Source of the DNA: Rhodobacterales bacterium HKCCE2091
GTDB taxonomy: Bacteria; Pseudomonadota; Alphaproteobacteria; Rhodobacterales; Rhodobacteraceae
DNA: 64,000 nucleotides
Direction of reading: 5' to 3'
NCBI GenBank assembly: GCA_015689685.1
Contig: WVSL01000002.1
Span: 124,001 to 188,000 of the forward strand
The notes beneath the pieces were generated by a model. That model searched no databases. It saw only the letters and a program-made list of their open reading frames with translations, and had not been told where the DNA came from. The stretch's first letter is position 1; every line of letters begins with the position of its first letter. Of the stretch, positions 43,105 through 51,846 are shown piece by piece. The position numbers and the translations under genes are program-made.

Positions 43105-43536
43105 ATGACCCAGTCGACGCCAAATTCCGCCCCGCGCCCGGTCCCGGTGCCAACCGCCGAAAGCCGGGTGTTCTGGGACGGGGCGGAGGCGGGCCGCCTG
43201 ACGCTCCGACGCTGCACCGGCTGCGGCCGGCTCGCGGCCCCGCTCGCGCCGCGCTGCGCCGGCTGTCTCGGCGCGGAATTCGAGGCCGAGACGCTGTCGG
43301 GCCGCGCCGTCCTGGGCGGCCGCACCGTCCTGCACGTCCCCGGCATCCCCGGCGGCGCGACGCCCGCGACGCTGGTTCAGTGCGCCGTGGCGGAGGATCC
43401 GCGGATCGGCCTCGTCGCGCTCGACACGACCGGCGCGACCAAGCGACTTCGTCCCGGCGACATGCTCTCCCTGTCGTTCGCGGACATGGGCGGCGGCGTC
43501 TTCCTCGCCGTCGCCCGCCCCGGGGCCGCGCCATGA
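43105..43536 (+). CDS. DUF35/OB-fold protein with zinc ribbon
   Basis: The 143-residue protein has an N-terminal helix, a rubredoxin-like zinc ribbon with four cysteines (CTGC at 37-40, CAGC at 51-54), and an OB-fold C-terminal domain. DUF35 proteins partner thiolase-like enzymes, for example ChsH2 with Ltp2 in steroid side-chain loss, and in archaeal HMG-CoA synthesis. The gene overlaps the thiolase-like gene by four bases (ATGA). It is the first gene of the 43.1-49.7 kb operon. Confidence 0.87.
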   Translation: MTQSTPNSAPRPVPVPTAESRVFWDGAEAGRLTLRRCTGCGRLAAPLAPRCAGCLGAEFEAETLSGRAVLGGRTVLHVPGIPGGATPATLVQCAVAEDPRIGLVALDTTGATKRLRPGDMLSLSFADMGGGVFLAVARPGAAP

Positions 43537-44651
43537 CGGCCGCCGTGGCAATCGCGGGTTTCGGCGCGTCCGAAATCGCGCGCAAGTCCGACCGCGGCAT
43601 CGCCGCCTTCGCGCTCGACGCAGCACTTGCCGCGCTGGCAGACGCGGGCATTACCCGGTCAGATGTCGACGGCTATGTCGGCGCGCCTTTCGCCACCAAC
43701 GCCGGATCGCCCCACGCCGAGTGCGGCGACGAGATTTCGCTGAAATCGGTCATGGGCATGATGGATCTGCCGCTTGCCTGGGGCGCGGACCTCTACCGCC
43801 GCTACCCGACCGACATGGTGGCCTCGGCCGCCCACGCGCTGGCCGCGGGAACCAGCCGCTTCGTGCTCGGCCTCCGCGCGCTCTACGTCGCGCCGGGCCT
43901 CGACTACGCGACCGGCGGCAGCGACCGCGCCTTCGGGGCCGACCAGATGACCCGGCCCTACGGCTTCAACATCGCCGGTGCGCGTTTCGCCGCGCGGGCC
44001 TGGGGCTACATGACGACCCACGGATGGGACCGCGAAGATCTCTGGAACGTCGTCTCGCTCGCCCGCCGCAACGCCGCCAACAACCCCGATGCGGTCTGGC
44101 GCGACAGGCCGCTCGACCGGCAGACCTACATGGACGCGCGGATGGTGGCCGAACCCCACGGCCTTTTCGACTGCGACATGCCGGTCTGCGGGGCACAGGC
44201 CTTCGTCATGTGCCGCGGCGAGGATCTGCCGGAGGCCGCGACGCCCGCGTGGGTCACCGGATTTTCGGGTTTCGCGCGGCCGAACGCGATCTGGGACATG
44301 AGCGGTCGGACGCCCGACGATCTCGCCACCGCGCAGCTCTACGACGGGTTCTCCTCGATGATCTGGGAATGGCTCGACGGGTTCGGCATCACCGAGCCCG
44401 GTCAGGCCCCCGGCTTCTTCCGCGACGGCCATGCCGAGCCGGGCGGAAGGCTGCCGGTCAACACCTTCGGCGGATCGCTCGGCGAGGGACGGATGCACGG
44501 CATGGGCCATCTGCGCGAAGGCTACTTGCAGGCCACCGACCGCGCCGGGACACGGCAACAGGAAACCGGCCCGGCGCTCGTCCAAGTCGGTCCGTTCGAC
44601 GATTCCAGCTTCGTCCTGCTGGAGCCCGACCGCCCCCGGCACGCGGCCTGA
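43533..44651 (+). CDS. SCP-x/Ltp2-type thiolase-like protein
   Basis: The 372-residue protein has the thiolase superfamily fold of the SCP-x group, with the AQLYDGFSSMIWEW motif (near 268-281) and VNTFGGSLGEG near 310-320. The usual nucleophilic cysteine is not visible in the N-terminal half and the C-terminal GH is GR, so it is not a standard thiolase. Ltp2, the retro-aldolase that works with a DUF35 partner, also lacks it. A carbon-carbon cleaving aldolase of a hydroxyacyl-CoA is the best hypothesis. Confidence 0.8.
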   Translation: MTAAVAIAGFGASEIARKSDRGIAAFALDAALAALADAGITRSDVDGYVGAPFATNAGSPHAECGDEISLKSVMGMMDLPLAWGADLYRRYPTDMVASAAHALAAGTSRFVLGLRALYVAPGLDYATGGSDRAFGADQMTRPYGFNIAGARFAARAWGYMTTHGWDREDLWNVVSLARRNAANNPDAVWRDRPLDRQTYMDARMVAEPHGLFDCDMPVCGAQAFVMCRGEDLPEAATPAWVTGFSGFARPNAIWDMSGRTPDDLATAQLYDGFSSMIWEWLDGFGITEPGQAPGFFRDGHAEPGGRLPVNTFGGSLGEGRMHGMGHLREGYLQATDRAGTRQQETGPALVQVGPFDDSSFVLLEPDRPRHAA

Positions 44652-44660
44652 GGAAACGCC

Positions 44661-44984
44661 ATGCACGTCCGCGACTACCTCAACATCCCCTACATCCTCG
44701 AAGCGCAGCCGGTGGAACGCGACGGGACCTGGACCCGCCGCCTGCGCTACCCCGAACTCGGCGGTTTCGCGGCCGAGCACGAGGATGTCGAACAGGCGCT
44801 CCTGGAAGTGGAGCGCCTGCGCATCGCCGAGATCATGCGCCGCCTGCGCGCGGGCGACCCGCCCCCGGTCCCCCGCCCGCCGCTGCAGACCACCGACCAG
44901 GCCTGGTGGGCAAGGTTTCTCGGCGTGGGCGACCTCGTCGAGGGCCTCATCGACCGTCCGGCCGCCGATATCGCAGGAACCTGA
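44661..44984 (+). CDS. Small HicB-like fold protein
   Basis: The 107-residue protein has a beta-beta-alpha pattern (TRRLRYPELGGFAAEHEDVEQALLEVERLRI in part) like the HicB/partial RNase H fold, followed by a Pro-rich segment and an amphipathic end. There is no adjacent HicA toxin gene. GAGGAAACG precedes the start. It sits inside a catabolic operon between the aldolase-like and oxygenase genes, so a role in that pathway is more likely than toxin-antitoxin activity. Family assignment is tentative. Confidence 0.6.
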   Translation: MHVRDYLNIPYILEAQPVERDGTWTRRLRYPELGGFAAEHEDVEQALLEVERLRIAEIMRRLRAGDPPPVPRPPLQTTDQAWWARFLGVGDLVEGLIDRPAADIAGT

Positions 44985-45032
44985 GAGACACACCCGCCGC
45001 GACCCGATGCGGCGAAGGGAAGGAGACACGCC

Positions 45033-46355
45033 ATGCTTTCGCACGAAGACAACGAAACCCTCGTCCGCGTCGGCCCCGGCACCACGATGGGCGGCATGAT
45101 GCGGCTCTACTGGATCCCGTTCTATGCCTCGTCGGACCTGGAAAAGGACGGCCAGCCGCAGACGGTGAAGCTGCTTGGCGAAACGCTGATCGTGTTCCGC
45201 GACAGCGAGGGCCGGGTCGGTCTCGTCGACAACGTCTGCCCGCACCGCGGCGCGCCGCTCGCCTTCGGGCGAAACGAGGATTGCGGCCTGCGCTGCGTCT
45301 ACCACGGGTGGAAGTTCGACGTGGACGGCAACGTGGCCGACATGCCCGCCGAACCGGTCCGGTCGCGCCTGAAGGACCGGGTGAAGATCAAGTCCTATCC
45401 CTGCGTCGAACGCGGCGGCGTGGTCTGGACCTACATGGGCGACGCGCCCGAGGACAGCCGCCCGCCGCTGCCGAACCTCGAATGGAACCTCGTGCCCGAG
45501 GAAAACGTGGTGCTGACCTTCCGGGTGCAGGAATGCAACTGGCTGCAGGCGCTGGAAGGCGAGATCGACAGCGCCCACGCCCCGATCCTGCATGGCCGCA
45601 TCGACCAGGGCGGATCCATCGACCAGTGGGTCGCGAAGCGCGACCTCAGGCCCACCTTCGAATGCATGCGGCAGGACTTCGGCATGTCCATCGCCTCGCG
45701 CCGGGTGCTTGACGAGGACACGCTCTACTGGCGGGTGAACCAGTACGTGATGCCGTTCTATTCGCTGGTGCCGCCGCAGTCGAACTACCCGGAACTGTCC
45801 GGTCACGCCTGGGTGCCGATCGACGACGAAACCACGCTCTGCATCATGTTCAGCTACCACCCGTCGGAACCGATGTATCCCAAGAGCCGGGACATCTTCG
45901 TGAACGGCCACCGGGGGCGGGAAACCGGCCATGCCTCGGTCAATGCCTTCGACGACAAGGGCGCGCTGGTGCCCTACGGCCGCTACATCACGAAGTACCG
46001 CCGCGACACCGGCTACCTGTTCGACCACGAGGCGCAGCAGACGACGTGGTTCTCCGGCCTGCCCGGTCTGTGGGTACAGGACGCGGCCTGCCAGTCGGGC
46101 GTGATGCGGATCTACGACCGGACGCGCGAACATCTCTGCACCTCCGACACCGGCATCGCCATGACCCGCCGCGTGCTGCTGGAGGTCGCCCATGCCTTCG
46201 CCGAAAGCGGCCGGAAGCCAGACCGCTTCGCCGACCCCGATCTCTACATGGTCCGCGCGGTGTCGATGAAGCTGCCGAAGGACGAGCCTTGGGTCGATGC
46301 CGGCAAGGGGCCGATGACCGCCGTGCTCGGCGAAGGTTTCGGGTACGACCTGTGA
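45033..46355 (+). CDS. Rieske non-heme iron oxygenase, alpha subunit (phthalate-dioxygenase family)
   Basis: The 440-residue protein has a Rieske domain (Cys69, His71, Cys88, His91 in CPHRGAP and CVYHGWKF) and a catalytic domain with iron ligands His182 and His187 and bridging Asp179 in EGEIDSAHAPILH. The long C-terminal half is typical of the phthalate 4,5-dioxygenase group, which hydroxylates or demethylates aromatic and other acids. Its reductase is encoded three genes downstream. GGAAGGAGA precedes the start. The substrate is unknown. Confidence 0.9.
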   Translation: MLSHEDNETLVRVGPGTTMGGMMRLYWIPFYASSDLEKDGQPQTVKLLGETLIVFRDSEGRVGLVDNVCPHRGAPLAFGRNEDCGLRCVYHGWKFDVDGNVADMPAEPVRSRLKDRVKIKSYPCVERGGVVWTYMGDAPEDSRPPLPNLEWNLVPEENVVLTFRVQECNWLQALEGEIDSAHAPILHGRIDQGGSIDQWVAKRDLRPTFECMRQDFGMSIASRRVLDEDTLYWRVNQYVMPFYSLVPPQSNYPELSGHAWVPIDDETTLCIMFSYHPSEPMYPKSRDIFVNGHRGRETGHASVNAFDDKGALVPYGRYITKYRRDTGYLFDHEAQQTTWFSGLPGLWVQDAACQSGVMRIYDRTREHLCTSDTGIAMTRRVLLEVAHAFAESGRKPDRFADPDLYMVRAVSMKLPKDEPWVDAGKGPMTAVLGEGFGYDL

Positions 46356-47560
46356 CCGGCGCGCTCTACGGCATACGGGTGCTGGAGATCTCGGCGCTGG
46401 CGGGGTCCGTCGCGGGCCGGGTGCTGGCCGATCTCGGTGCCGAGGTGGTGAAGCTGGAGCCCGAAGCCGGAGAGCCCGCGCGCAGGGCGCCGCCGCTGAT
46501 CCCGACCGCCGAGGGTGAGGAAAGCGCCGCCTGGCTCGCCTACAACCACGGCAAGCGCAGCGTGACGCTGGCGCCCGGCGACGACGCCGACTTCGCCGCG
46601 CTCTGCCGGACCGCCGACATCGTGGTGACGGATTGGGAACGGCTCGACCTCGACGAGATGGACCGTCTTGCCGCCATCGCGCGGCAGGCCAACCCCGCGC
46701 TGGTCTGGACCGAGATCCTGCCCTTCGGCCGCGGCGGCCCCTACGAACGCTACCCGGCGACCGATACCGTTCTCCAGGCGCTCGGCGGGCATCTCTACCT
46801 CAACGGAGACGTCGACCGTCCGCCGGTGCGGATCAGCCTTCCCGTGGGCCTCGTGCAGGGCGGCGCCGAGGCCGCCTCGGCCGCGCTGATGGCCTATTGG
46901 CACGCGCTGAAGACCGGCGAGGGCCAGCGCGTCGACGTATCGGTGCAGGCCTGCATCGTCTGGACGCTGCTCAATTCCACGATGGCCTGGCAGATCCTCG
47001 GCCTGAACGAGATGCGCGGGGGCGCGATCCGCAAGGAACGCGCGAACCGCTTCTACACCCGCCTCGTGTGGGAGACGAAAGACGGCTACATCTTCTTCGG
47101 CCCCGTCGGCGGCGGCGGCGGATCGGCGCGGATCAAGTCCTACGACGCGCTGGTGGCGTGGATGGCCGAGGACGGCATCACCGACCCGATCCTGACGGCG
47201 CACGACTGGAACGGCGACGGCCAGTTCTTCATCCCGCAGGAGGATTACGACGCGGTGACTGCCGTGATCGTGGAGTTCATCAGGACCAAGACCACCGACG
47301 AGCTGATGGCCCGCGCGGTCGACCAGCGCATCCTGCTCGCGCCGATTTCCTCGGTCGCGGGCGTGTTCGACAACCCGCAGTTCCGGGCGCGGGGCTACTT
47401 CCGGCCGCTGCACGACGACACGCGCGGGCTCGACGTGGAGCTTCCGGCGAGATGGGCGAACCTGTCCGCGACGCCGTTGAAGGCGCCCGCCCCCGCGCCC
47501 CGCGCCGGCGCCGACACCGCCGCGATCCTGGACCGCGCCGCCGAACGGAGGACCGCATGA
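46352..47560 (+). CDS. CaiB/BaiF CoA-transferase family protein
   Basis: The 402-residue protein starts with GTG at 46352 that overlaps the oxygenase stop (GTGA); the upstream frame belongs to the oxygenase in another phase. It begins VTGALYGIRVLEISALAGSVAGRVLADLGAEVVKLE in part, the N-terminal family strand. The usual catalytic Asp (near residue 169 in family III transferases) is not obvious. It is followed by a second CoA-transferase, overlapping by four bases; the two may form a heteromeric enzyme that activates an acid to its CoA ester. Confidence 0.87.
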   Translation: MTGALYGIRVLEISALAGSVAGRVLADLGAEVVKLEPEAGEPARRAPPLIPTAEGEESAAWLAYNHGKRSVTLAPGDDADFAALCRTADIVVTDWERLDLDEMDRLAAIARQANPALVWTEILPFGRGGPYERYPATDTVLQALGGHLYLNGDVDRPPVRISLPVGLVQGGAEAASAALMAYWHALKTGEGQRVDVSVQACIVWTLLNSTMAWQILGLNEMRGGAIRKERANRFYTRLVWETKDGYIFFGPVGGGGGSARIKSYDALVAWMAEDGITDPILTAHDWNGDGQFFIPQEDYDAVTAVIVEFIRTKTTDELMARAVDQRILLAPISSVAGVFDNPQFRARGYFRPLHDDTRGLDVELPARWANLSATPLKAPAPAPRAGADTAAILDRAAERRTA

Positions 47561-48738
47561 GCCTCGATGCCACTCCCGCTACGACCGGCGTCTTCGCCGG
47601 GCTGAAGGTCGCAGATTTCACCTGGGCCGCCGCCGGGCCGATCGCCACCAAGCAACTCGCCGACAACGGGGCGACCGTGGTGAAGGTCGAAAGCTTTAAG
47701 CACCCGGATTCCATCCGCCTCGGCGGGCCGTTCATCGACGACAAGCCGGGGATCAACCGCTCGGGCTTCTTCGCGGATTTCCATTCCTCGAAACTGGGCA
47801 TGTCGGTGGACATGAGCCACCCCGACGCGCTGGAGATCATCCGACCGCTGATCGAGTGGGCCGACGTGGTGGCCGAAAGCTTCCGCCCCGGCGTGATGAA
47901 GAAATGGGGTCTCGATTTCGACAACCTGCGCAGGATCAACCCGCGCATCGTCATGCTATCCTCGTCACTCTACGGCGCCGACGGGCCCTGGGCGCGGCAT
48001 CCGGGCTACGGCGCGCAGGGACAGGCGCTCGCGGGGATCCACGGCATGACCGGCTGGCCCGACCGCCCGCCCGCGATGCCGAAGGGCGCCTATTCCGACA
48101 GCGTGTCGCCGCGCTACGCGCTGTCGGCGCTGGTGGCCGCGTTGATCCACCGGGAACGGACCGGCGAAGGGCAGCACGTGGAACTCAGCCAGGTCGAGGC
48201 CACCGCGCAGCTTCTCGCGCCCGAGATCCTCGCCTACCAGGTCACGGGAGAGGAGATGACGCGGCAGGGCGACGCGAAGGCCGGATCCGTGTTGCACGGG
48301 GTGTTCCCCTGCGAGGGCGAGGAGCGCTGGATCGCGATCGACTGCGTGAACGAGGCGCAGCGCGACGCGCTGTCTGGCGTGCTCGGCTCCCCCGCGTCGG
48401 ACAACGACACCGTCGCGGCGCTGACCGCACCGTGGGACGCCTTCGAACTCATGGCCGCCTGCCGCGCGGCGGGCGTTCCGGCCGGGGTCGCCAACAAGGC
48501 GTCCGATTTGCTCGACGACGACGTCCTGAACGCCCACGGGCATTTCTGGCCCCTCGATCATCCAGAGATGGGGCGGCTGAACTACAACGGCCCCGCCTAC
48601 CGGTTCGAAAAGACGCCGTCCGAGCTTCGCTCCGCCGCGCCCTGCCTCGGAGAGCACACCGAGGCGGTGATGACCGGCATCCTCGGCTTCGGCGAGGACG
48701 ACATCGCGCGATTCCGCGACAAGGGACTCCTGCAATGA
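47557..48738 (+). CDS. CaiB/BaiF CoA-transferase family protein
   Basis: The 393-residue protein has the family III CoA-transferase pattern: LKVADFTWAAAGPIATKQLADNGATVVKVE in part, EDESFRPGVM-like VVAESFRPGVMKKWG, and RERTGEGQHVELSQVEA, with a mid-protein loop. It overlaps its neighbours by four bases on both sides (ATGA). It probably pairs with the previous gene product. Confidence 0.87.
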   Translation: MSLDATPATTGVFAGLKVADFTWAAAGPIATKQLADNGATVVKVESFKHPDSIRLGGPFIDDKPGINRSGFFADFHSSKLGMSVDMSHPDALEIIRPLIEWADVVAESFRPGVMKKWGLDFDNLRRINPRIVMLSSSLYGADGPWARHPGYGAQGQALAGIHGMTGWPDRPPAMPKGAYSDSVSPRYALSALVAALIHRERTGEGQHVELSQVEATAQLLAPEILAYQVTGEEMTRQGDAKAGSVLHGVFPCEGEERWIAIDCVNEAQRDALSGVLGSPASDNDTVAALTAPWDAFELMAACRAAGVPAGVANKASDLLDDDVLNAHGHFWPLDHPEMGRLNYNGPAYRFEKTPSELRSAAPCLGEHTEAVMTGILGFGEDDIARFRDKGLLQ

Positions 48739-49703
48739 GCGACGGCGACATCCCCGTCCGCGTGAAGCAGATGCGGCACGAGGCTGACACGGTGCTGTCG
48801 GTGGAATTCGAGACGCTCGACGGCTCGCCCATGCCGGCGGTCGCCCCGGGGGCGCATGTCGACGTGATCCTGACCCCGGATCTTCGCCGCAGCTACAGCC
48901 TGACGCGCGCCCTGCCCGGCGACGACACGACCTGCACCGTCGCGATCCATCGCGATCCGGCCAGCAAGGGCGGATCGTCCCACGTGCACGAGAAACTGCG
49001 CGTCGGCGACCGCATCCGCCTGTCGCGGCCGAAGAACAACTTTCCCCTGCATGACGGGCCGGAGAAGTCCGTCCTGATCGCGGGCGGCATCGGCATCACC
49101 CCGATCCTCGCCATGATCCGTTCCCTGACCGAAGCCGGCCGCGACTGGCATCTCCACTACGCCGCCCGCAAACGCTCCGCCGCCGCGTTCCTCGCGGAGA
49201 TCGAGGATTGCGCGGACCGGAGCGGCGGCAAGGGCGCCGTCACCACCCATTTCGACGACGAGGCCGGCGGCGCACTGATCGACATCGCGGGCATTCTCGC
49301 CGCCGAATCGGAGGCGCATTTCTACTGCTGCGGGCCGGAGCCGATGCTGGCCGCATACGAGGCCGCCGCGCGCGACGTGCCGAAGGACCGCGTCCATGTC
49401 GAGTACTTCTCGGCGACCGAGGAAGCCGCGCGAGAGGGCGGGTTCGACGTGGTCCTCAACCGCAGCGGCAAGACGCTGCACGTGGAGCCGGGCAAGACCA
49501 TCCTCGACGTGCTGATCGCCAACAAGGTCATGGTCCCGTTCAGTTGCACCGAGGGAACCTGCGGCACCTGCGAGACCGTGGTGATCGAGGGCCGCCCTGA
49601 CCATCGCGACGCGATCCTGTCGGACGAGGAACGCCAGAAGTCGGAGACGATGATGGTGTGCTGTTCCGGCTCAAAAAGCGCGAAGCTGGTGCTGGACCTC
49701 TAG
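48735..49703 (+). CDS. Phthalate-dioxygenase-reductase-type FMN/[2Fe-2S] reductase
   Basis: The 322-residue protein has the PDR/VanB order: FMN-binding domain with RSYSL (near 51-55), NAD-binding AGGIGITPI (near 115-123) and CCGPEPML, and a C-terminal plant-type ferredoxin with CTEGTCGTC and a final Cys in VCCSG. It transfers NADH electrons to the Rieske oxygenase. It ends the operon; its stop shares CTAG with the convergent nitroreductase gene. Confidence 0.92.
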   Translation: MSDGDIPVRVKQMRHEADTVLSVEFETLDGSPMPAVAPGAHVDVILTPDLRRSYSLTRALPGDDTTCTVAIHRDPASKGGSSHVHEKLRVGDRIRLSRPKNNFPLHDGPEKSVLIAGGIGITPILAMIRSLTEAGRDWHLHYAARKRSAAAFLAEIEDCADRSGGKGAVTTHFDDEAGGALIDIAGILAAESEAHFYCCGPEPMLAAYEAAARDVPKDRVHVEYFSATEEAAREGGFDVVLNRSGKTLHVEPGKTILDVLIANKVMVPFSCTEGTCGTCETVVIEGRPDHRDAILSDEERQKSETMMVCCSGSKSAKLVLDL

Positions 49704-50728
49704 GGCAGACGCGGGTTCAGCGACAGCGCCGTGTCGCCCGGCAGGCGCGGCGAGACACAGACCTTCAGGCTTTCCGGCAGGTGCCCGAAGCCCATCAGCA
49801 CGATGACGAGGTGTTCGTCGCCAAGACCGATCTCGGATCTGAGCGCGCGGTCCGTCGCCGGGTCCACCGACCAGTTCAGGAAACAGGTCCCGAGCCCCTC
49901 GGCGTGCAGCGCGTAGGCAAACGTCATCGCGAAAAGCCCGCCATCGACCCAGGCCTGGTAGCGCTCGCCCGGGTGTTCCCAGTGGCGCAGGTCCGAGGTG
50001 ATGACCGCGATCCCGCCAAGCTCGTGCCCGAAGGTCCGGTTCCCGGCCTGGTGGCGGCGCACCCGGTCGATGGCGGCGCGGTCTGTCCAGGCGTGGACGT
50101 GACATGTCTGCCGGTTGCAGGACGACGGCGCGCCCTGTGCCACGGCGGCGGCGCGGCGGATCGTGTCGGGGTCGACCGGACCGGGCGCGAAGGCGCGGAC
50201 CGAGCGTCGGGCGCGGACGAAGCGGGCGAAATCGACAGAGGCCGCATCGCGAATTTCGGCGGCGGACAGTTCCTCCGCGCCGGCATCCATGTCGGCGGCG
50301 TGGCCGAGCGACAAGGCCCGCCCGACCGATGCCGGCAGGTCCGACCCGGCGTTGAACGCGGCCCAGGCTTCTAGCGTGCGGAACGCGACCACCTCCGCAG
50401 CCGGTTCCGCCCCGCCGACAAGAAGATCGTGCGCCAGCCGTTCCGCCCGCGCGAAGCCGAAGCCGGGCCGAACCTCCCGCAGCGCCATCCCGTATTCGAG
50501 GAAATGCGCGTCGGCCATCAGCCGCGCCGACCGACTCTGGCCGCTCCGAACCCGGCGGAGCCACGCGTGCCGCCGGAACCGCAACGCGTCGTAGAGAATG
50601 CCTGCCCAGTAGCGCCGCTCCGTTCGTATGGCAGAGATCGCCCGCGCCACGGGGCCGGCGGACCCGGCGACGGCCCGCCCGGCCTCGCGCGGGGCCGGTT
50701 GCGACGGGGCCTCCGCCTGCGCACTCAT
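49700..50728 (-). CDS. Nitroreductase family protein with N-terminal extension
   Basis: The 342-residue protein has a C-terminal nitroreductase domain (about 168-342) with FMN-binding RARRSVRAF, the SSCNRQ loop, and a family-typical GFGHLPES end. The first 165 residues are an additional helical and basic segment that a standard nitroreductase (about 200 residues) lacks. It overlaps the CoA-transferase gene by four bases, in the minus-strand operon 49.7-53.0 kb. The reaction is an FMN-dependent reduction or oxidation of an unknown substrate. Confidence 0.8.
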   Translation of the reverse strand: MSAQAEAPSQPAPREAGRAVAGSAGPVARAISAIRTERRYWAGILYDALRFRRHAWLRRVRSGQSRSARLMADAHFLEYGMALREVRPGFGFARAERLAHDLLVGGAEPAAEVVAFRTLEAWAAFNAGSDLPASVGRALSLGHAADMDAGAEELSAAEIRDAASVDFARFVRARRSVRAFAPGPVDPDTIRRAAAVAQGAPSSCNRQTCHVHAWTDRAAIDRVRRHQAGNRTFGHELGGIAVITSDLRHWEHPGERYQAWVDGGLFAMTFAYALHAEGLGTCFLNWSVDPATDRALRSEIGLGDEHLVIVLMGFGHLPESLKVCVSPRLPGDTALSLNPRLP

Positions 50729-51846
50729 TCCGCTGGCTTGCGGAGCGGGGCCAGGAGCTCCTCCGTCGCCTCGCCGAGCGCGGGGATGGTGCGGCGCACG
50801 CGGGCCTCGGTCAGGGACATGCGGAACGGCGGGTTCGGCACGCCGAATTCCCCTGCCCCGTCCGCGACCTGGCCCATCACCCCGCGTTCGACCGAAACCG
50901 GATCGTCCAGGGTCTCGGCGACGGTGCGATACCGGGAACAGGGCACGCCCGCCGCCATGAAGGTCCGCTCGCACTCCTCGGACGTGCGGGTTCCGGTCCA
51001 CTCCTCCACGTGGGCCATGATCTCCGCCCAGTTCGCCTCGCGGCCCGCGGGCGTCGCGTAGCGCGGGTCGCGGCCCCAGTCGGGATCGCCGAGCACCGAC
51101 AGCATCGCGGTGAAGTTCTTGCCCGACAGCGGCACGACCACGACGAAGCCGTCCGAGGTCCGGACCGGGACGTAGACGTGGCGCTTGCGGTCCTGCGGGA
51201 ACTGCGCCTCCTGGCATTCGTAGATCATCATTGACACGAGGCTGTCCATCAGCGCCACGTCGACGATCTGGCCCTTGCCGCCGTTGCGTTCGCGTTCGAA
51301 CAGCGCGGTCTGGATCGCGCCCCAGGCGTAGACCGCCGCCATCACGTCGGCATAGAACATGCCGGTCGGCGCGGGTTTTTCGGCGCCGGGACTGAACCCC
51401 ATCAGCGCGAGGTCGAGGCCCGACGCGGCGTGGATCATCGGCGCGTAGGCCGGGCGTTTCGCGCCCTCGCCCTGCTGCCCGAAGCCCGAGATCGCGCAGT
51501 AGACGAGGCCGGGATTGACCGCGTTGAGCGCCTCGTAGCCGAGGCCGAGCCGCGCCATCACGCCGGGGCGGAAGTTCTCGACGATCACGTCCGCGGTCCG
51601 CGCCAGCGCGAAGGCGTCGCGCCGGCCCGCCTCGGACTTGAGGTCGATGACCACGCTGCGCTTGCCCGCATTCAGCGTCCCGAAATAGGCCGAATGGCCG
51701 TCCCTCAGCGGCGGGCGGCCGCGCATGGAATCCCCGTCCGGGGTCTCGATCTTGATGACCTCGGCGCCGACATCGGCCATCAGCCGGCCCGCGAGGGGGC
51801 CGGCCATGACCTGCCCGAAGTCGAGCACGCGGATCGGCGCGGTCAT
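50725..51846 (-). CDS. CaiB/BaiF CoA-transferase family protein (formyl-CoA-transferase-like)
   Basis: The 373-residue protein begins IRVLDFGQVMAGPLAGRLMADVGAEVIKIE in part and has ENFRPGVMARLG, GKRSVVIDLK and the FYADVMAAVYA segment in which the Asp is at the catalytic position of family III CoA-transferases. It should transfer CoA from a donor to the free acid. It overlaps the acyl-CoA dehydrogenase gene by four bases (ATGA). Confidence 0.88.
   Translation of the reverse strand: MTAPIRVLDFGQVMAGPLAGRLMADVGAEVIKIETPDGDSMRGRPPLRDGHSAYFGTLNAGKRSVVIDLKSEAGRRDAFALARTADVIVENFRPGVMARLGLGYEALNAVNPGLVYCAISGFGQQGEGAKRPAYAPMIHAASGLDLALMGFSPGAEKPAPTGMFYADVMAAVYAWGAIQTALFERERNGGKGQIVDVALMDSLVSMMIYECQEAQFPQDRKRHVYVPVRTSDGFVVVVPLSGKNFTAMLSVLGDPDWGRDPRYATPAGREANWAEIMAHVEEWTGTRTSEECERTFMAAGVPCSRYRTVAETLDDPVSVERGVMGQVADGAGEFGVPNPPFRMSLTEARVRRTIPALGEATEELLAPLRKPAE

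Noticed and set aside
44661-44984. A type II toxin-antitoxin pair
   Set aside because: Only a HicB-like protein is present. No HicA-like dsRNA-binding toxin gene lies beside it.
43659-46193. An 844-codon minus-strand open frame
   Set aside because: It is antisense to the thiolase-like, HicB-like and oxygenase genes, which have clear motifs and linked starts.
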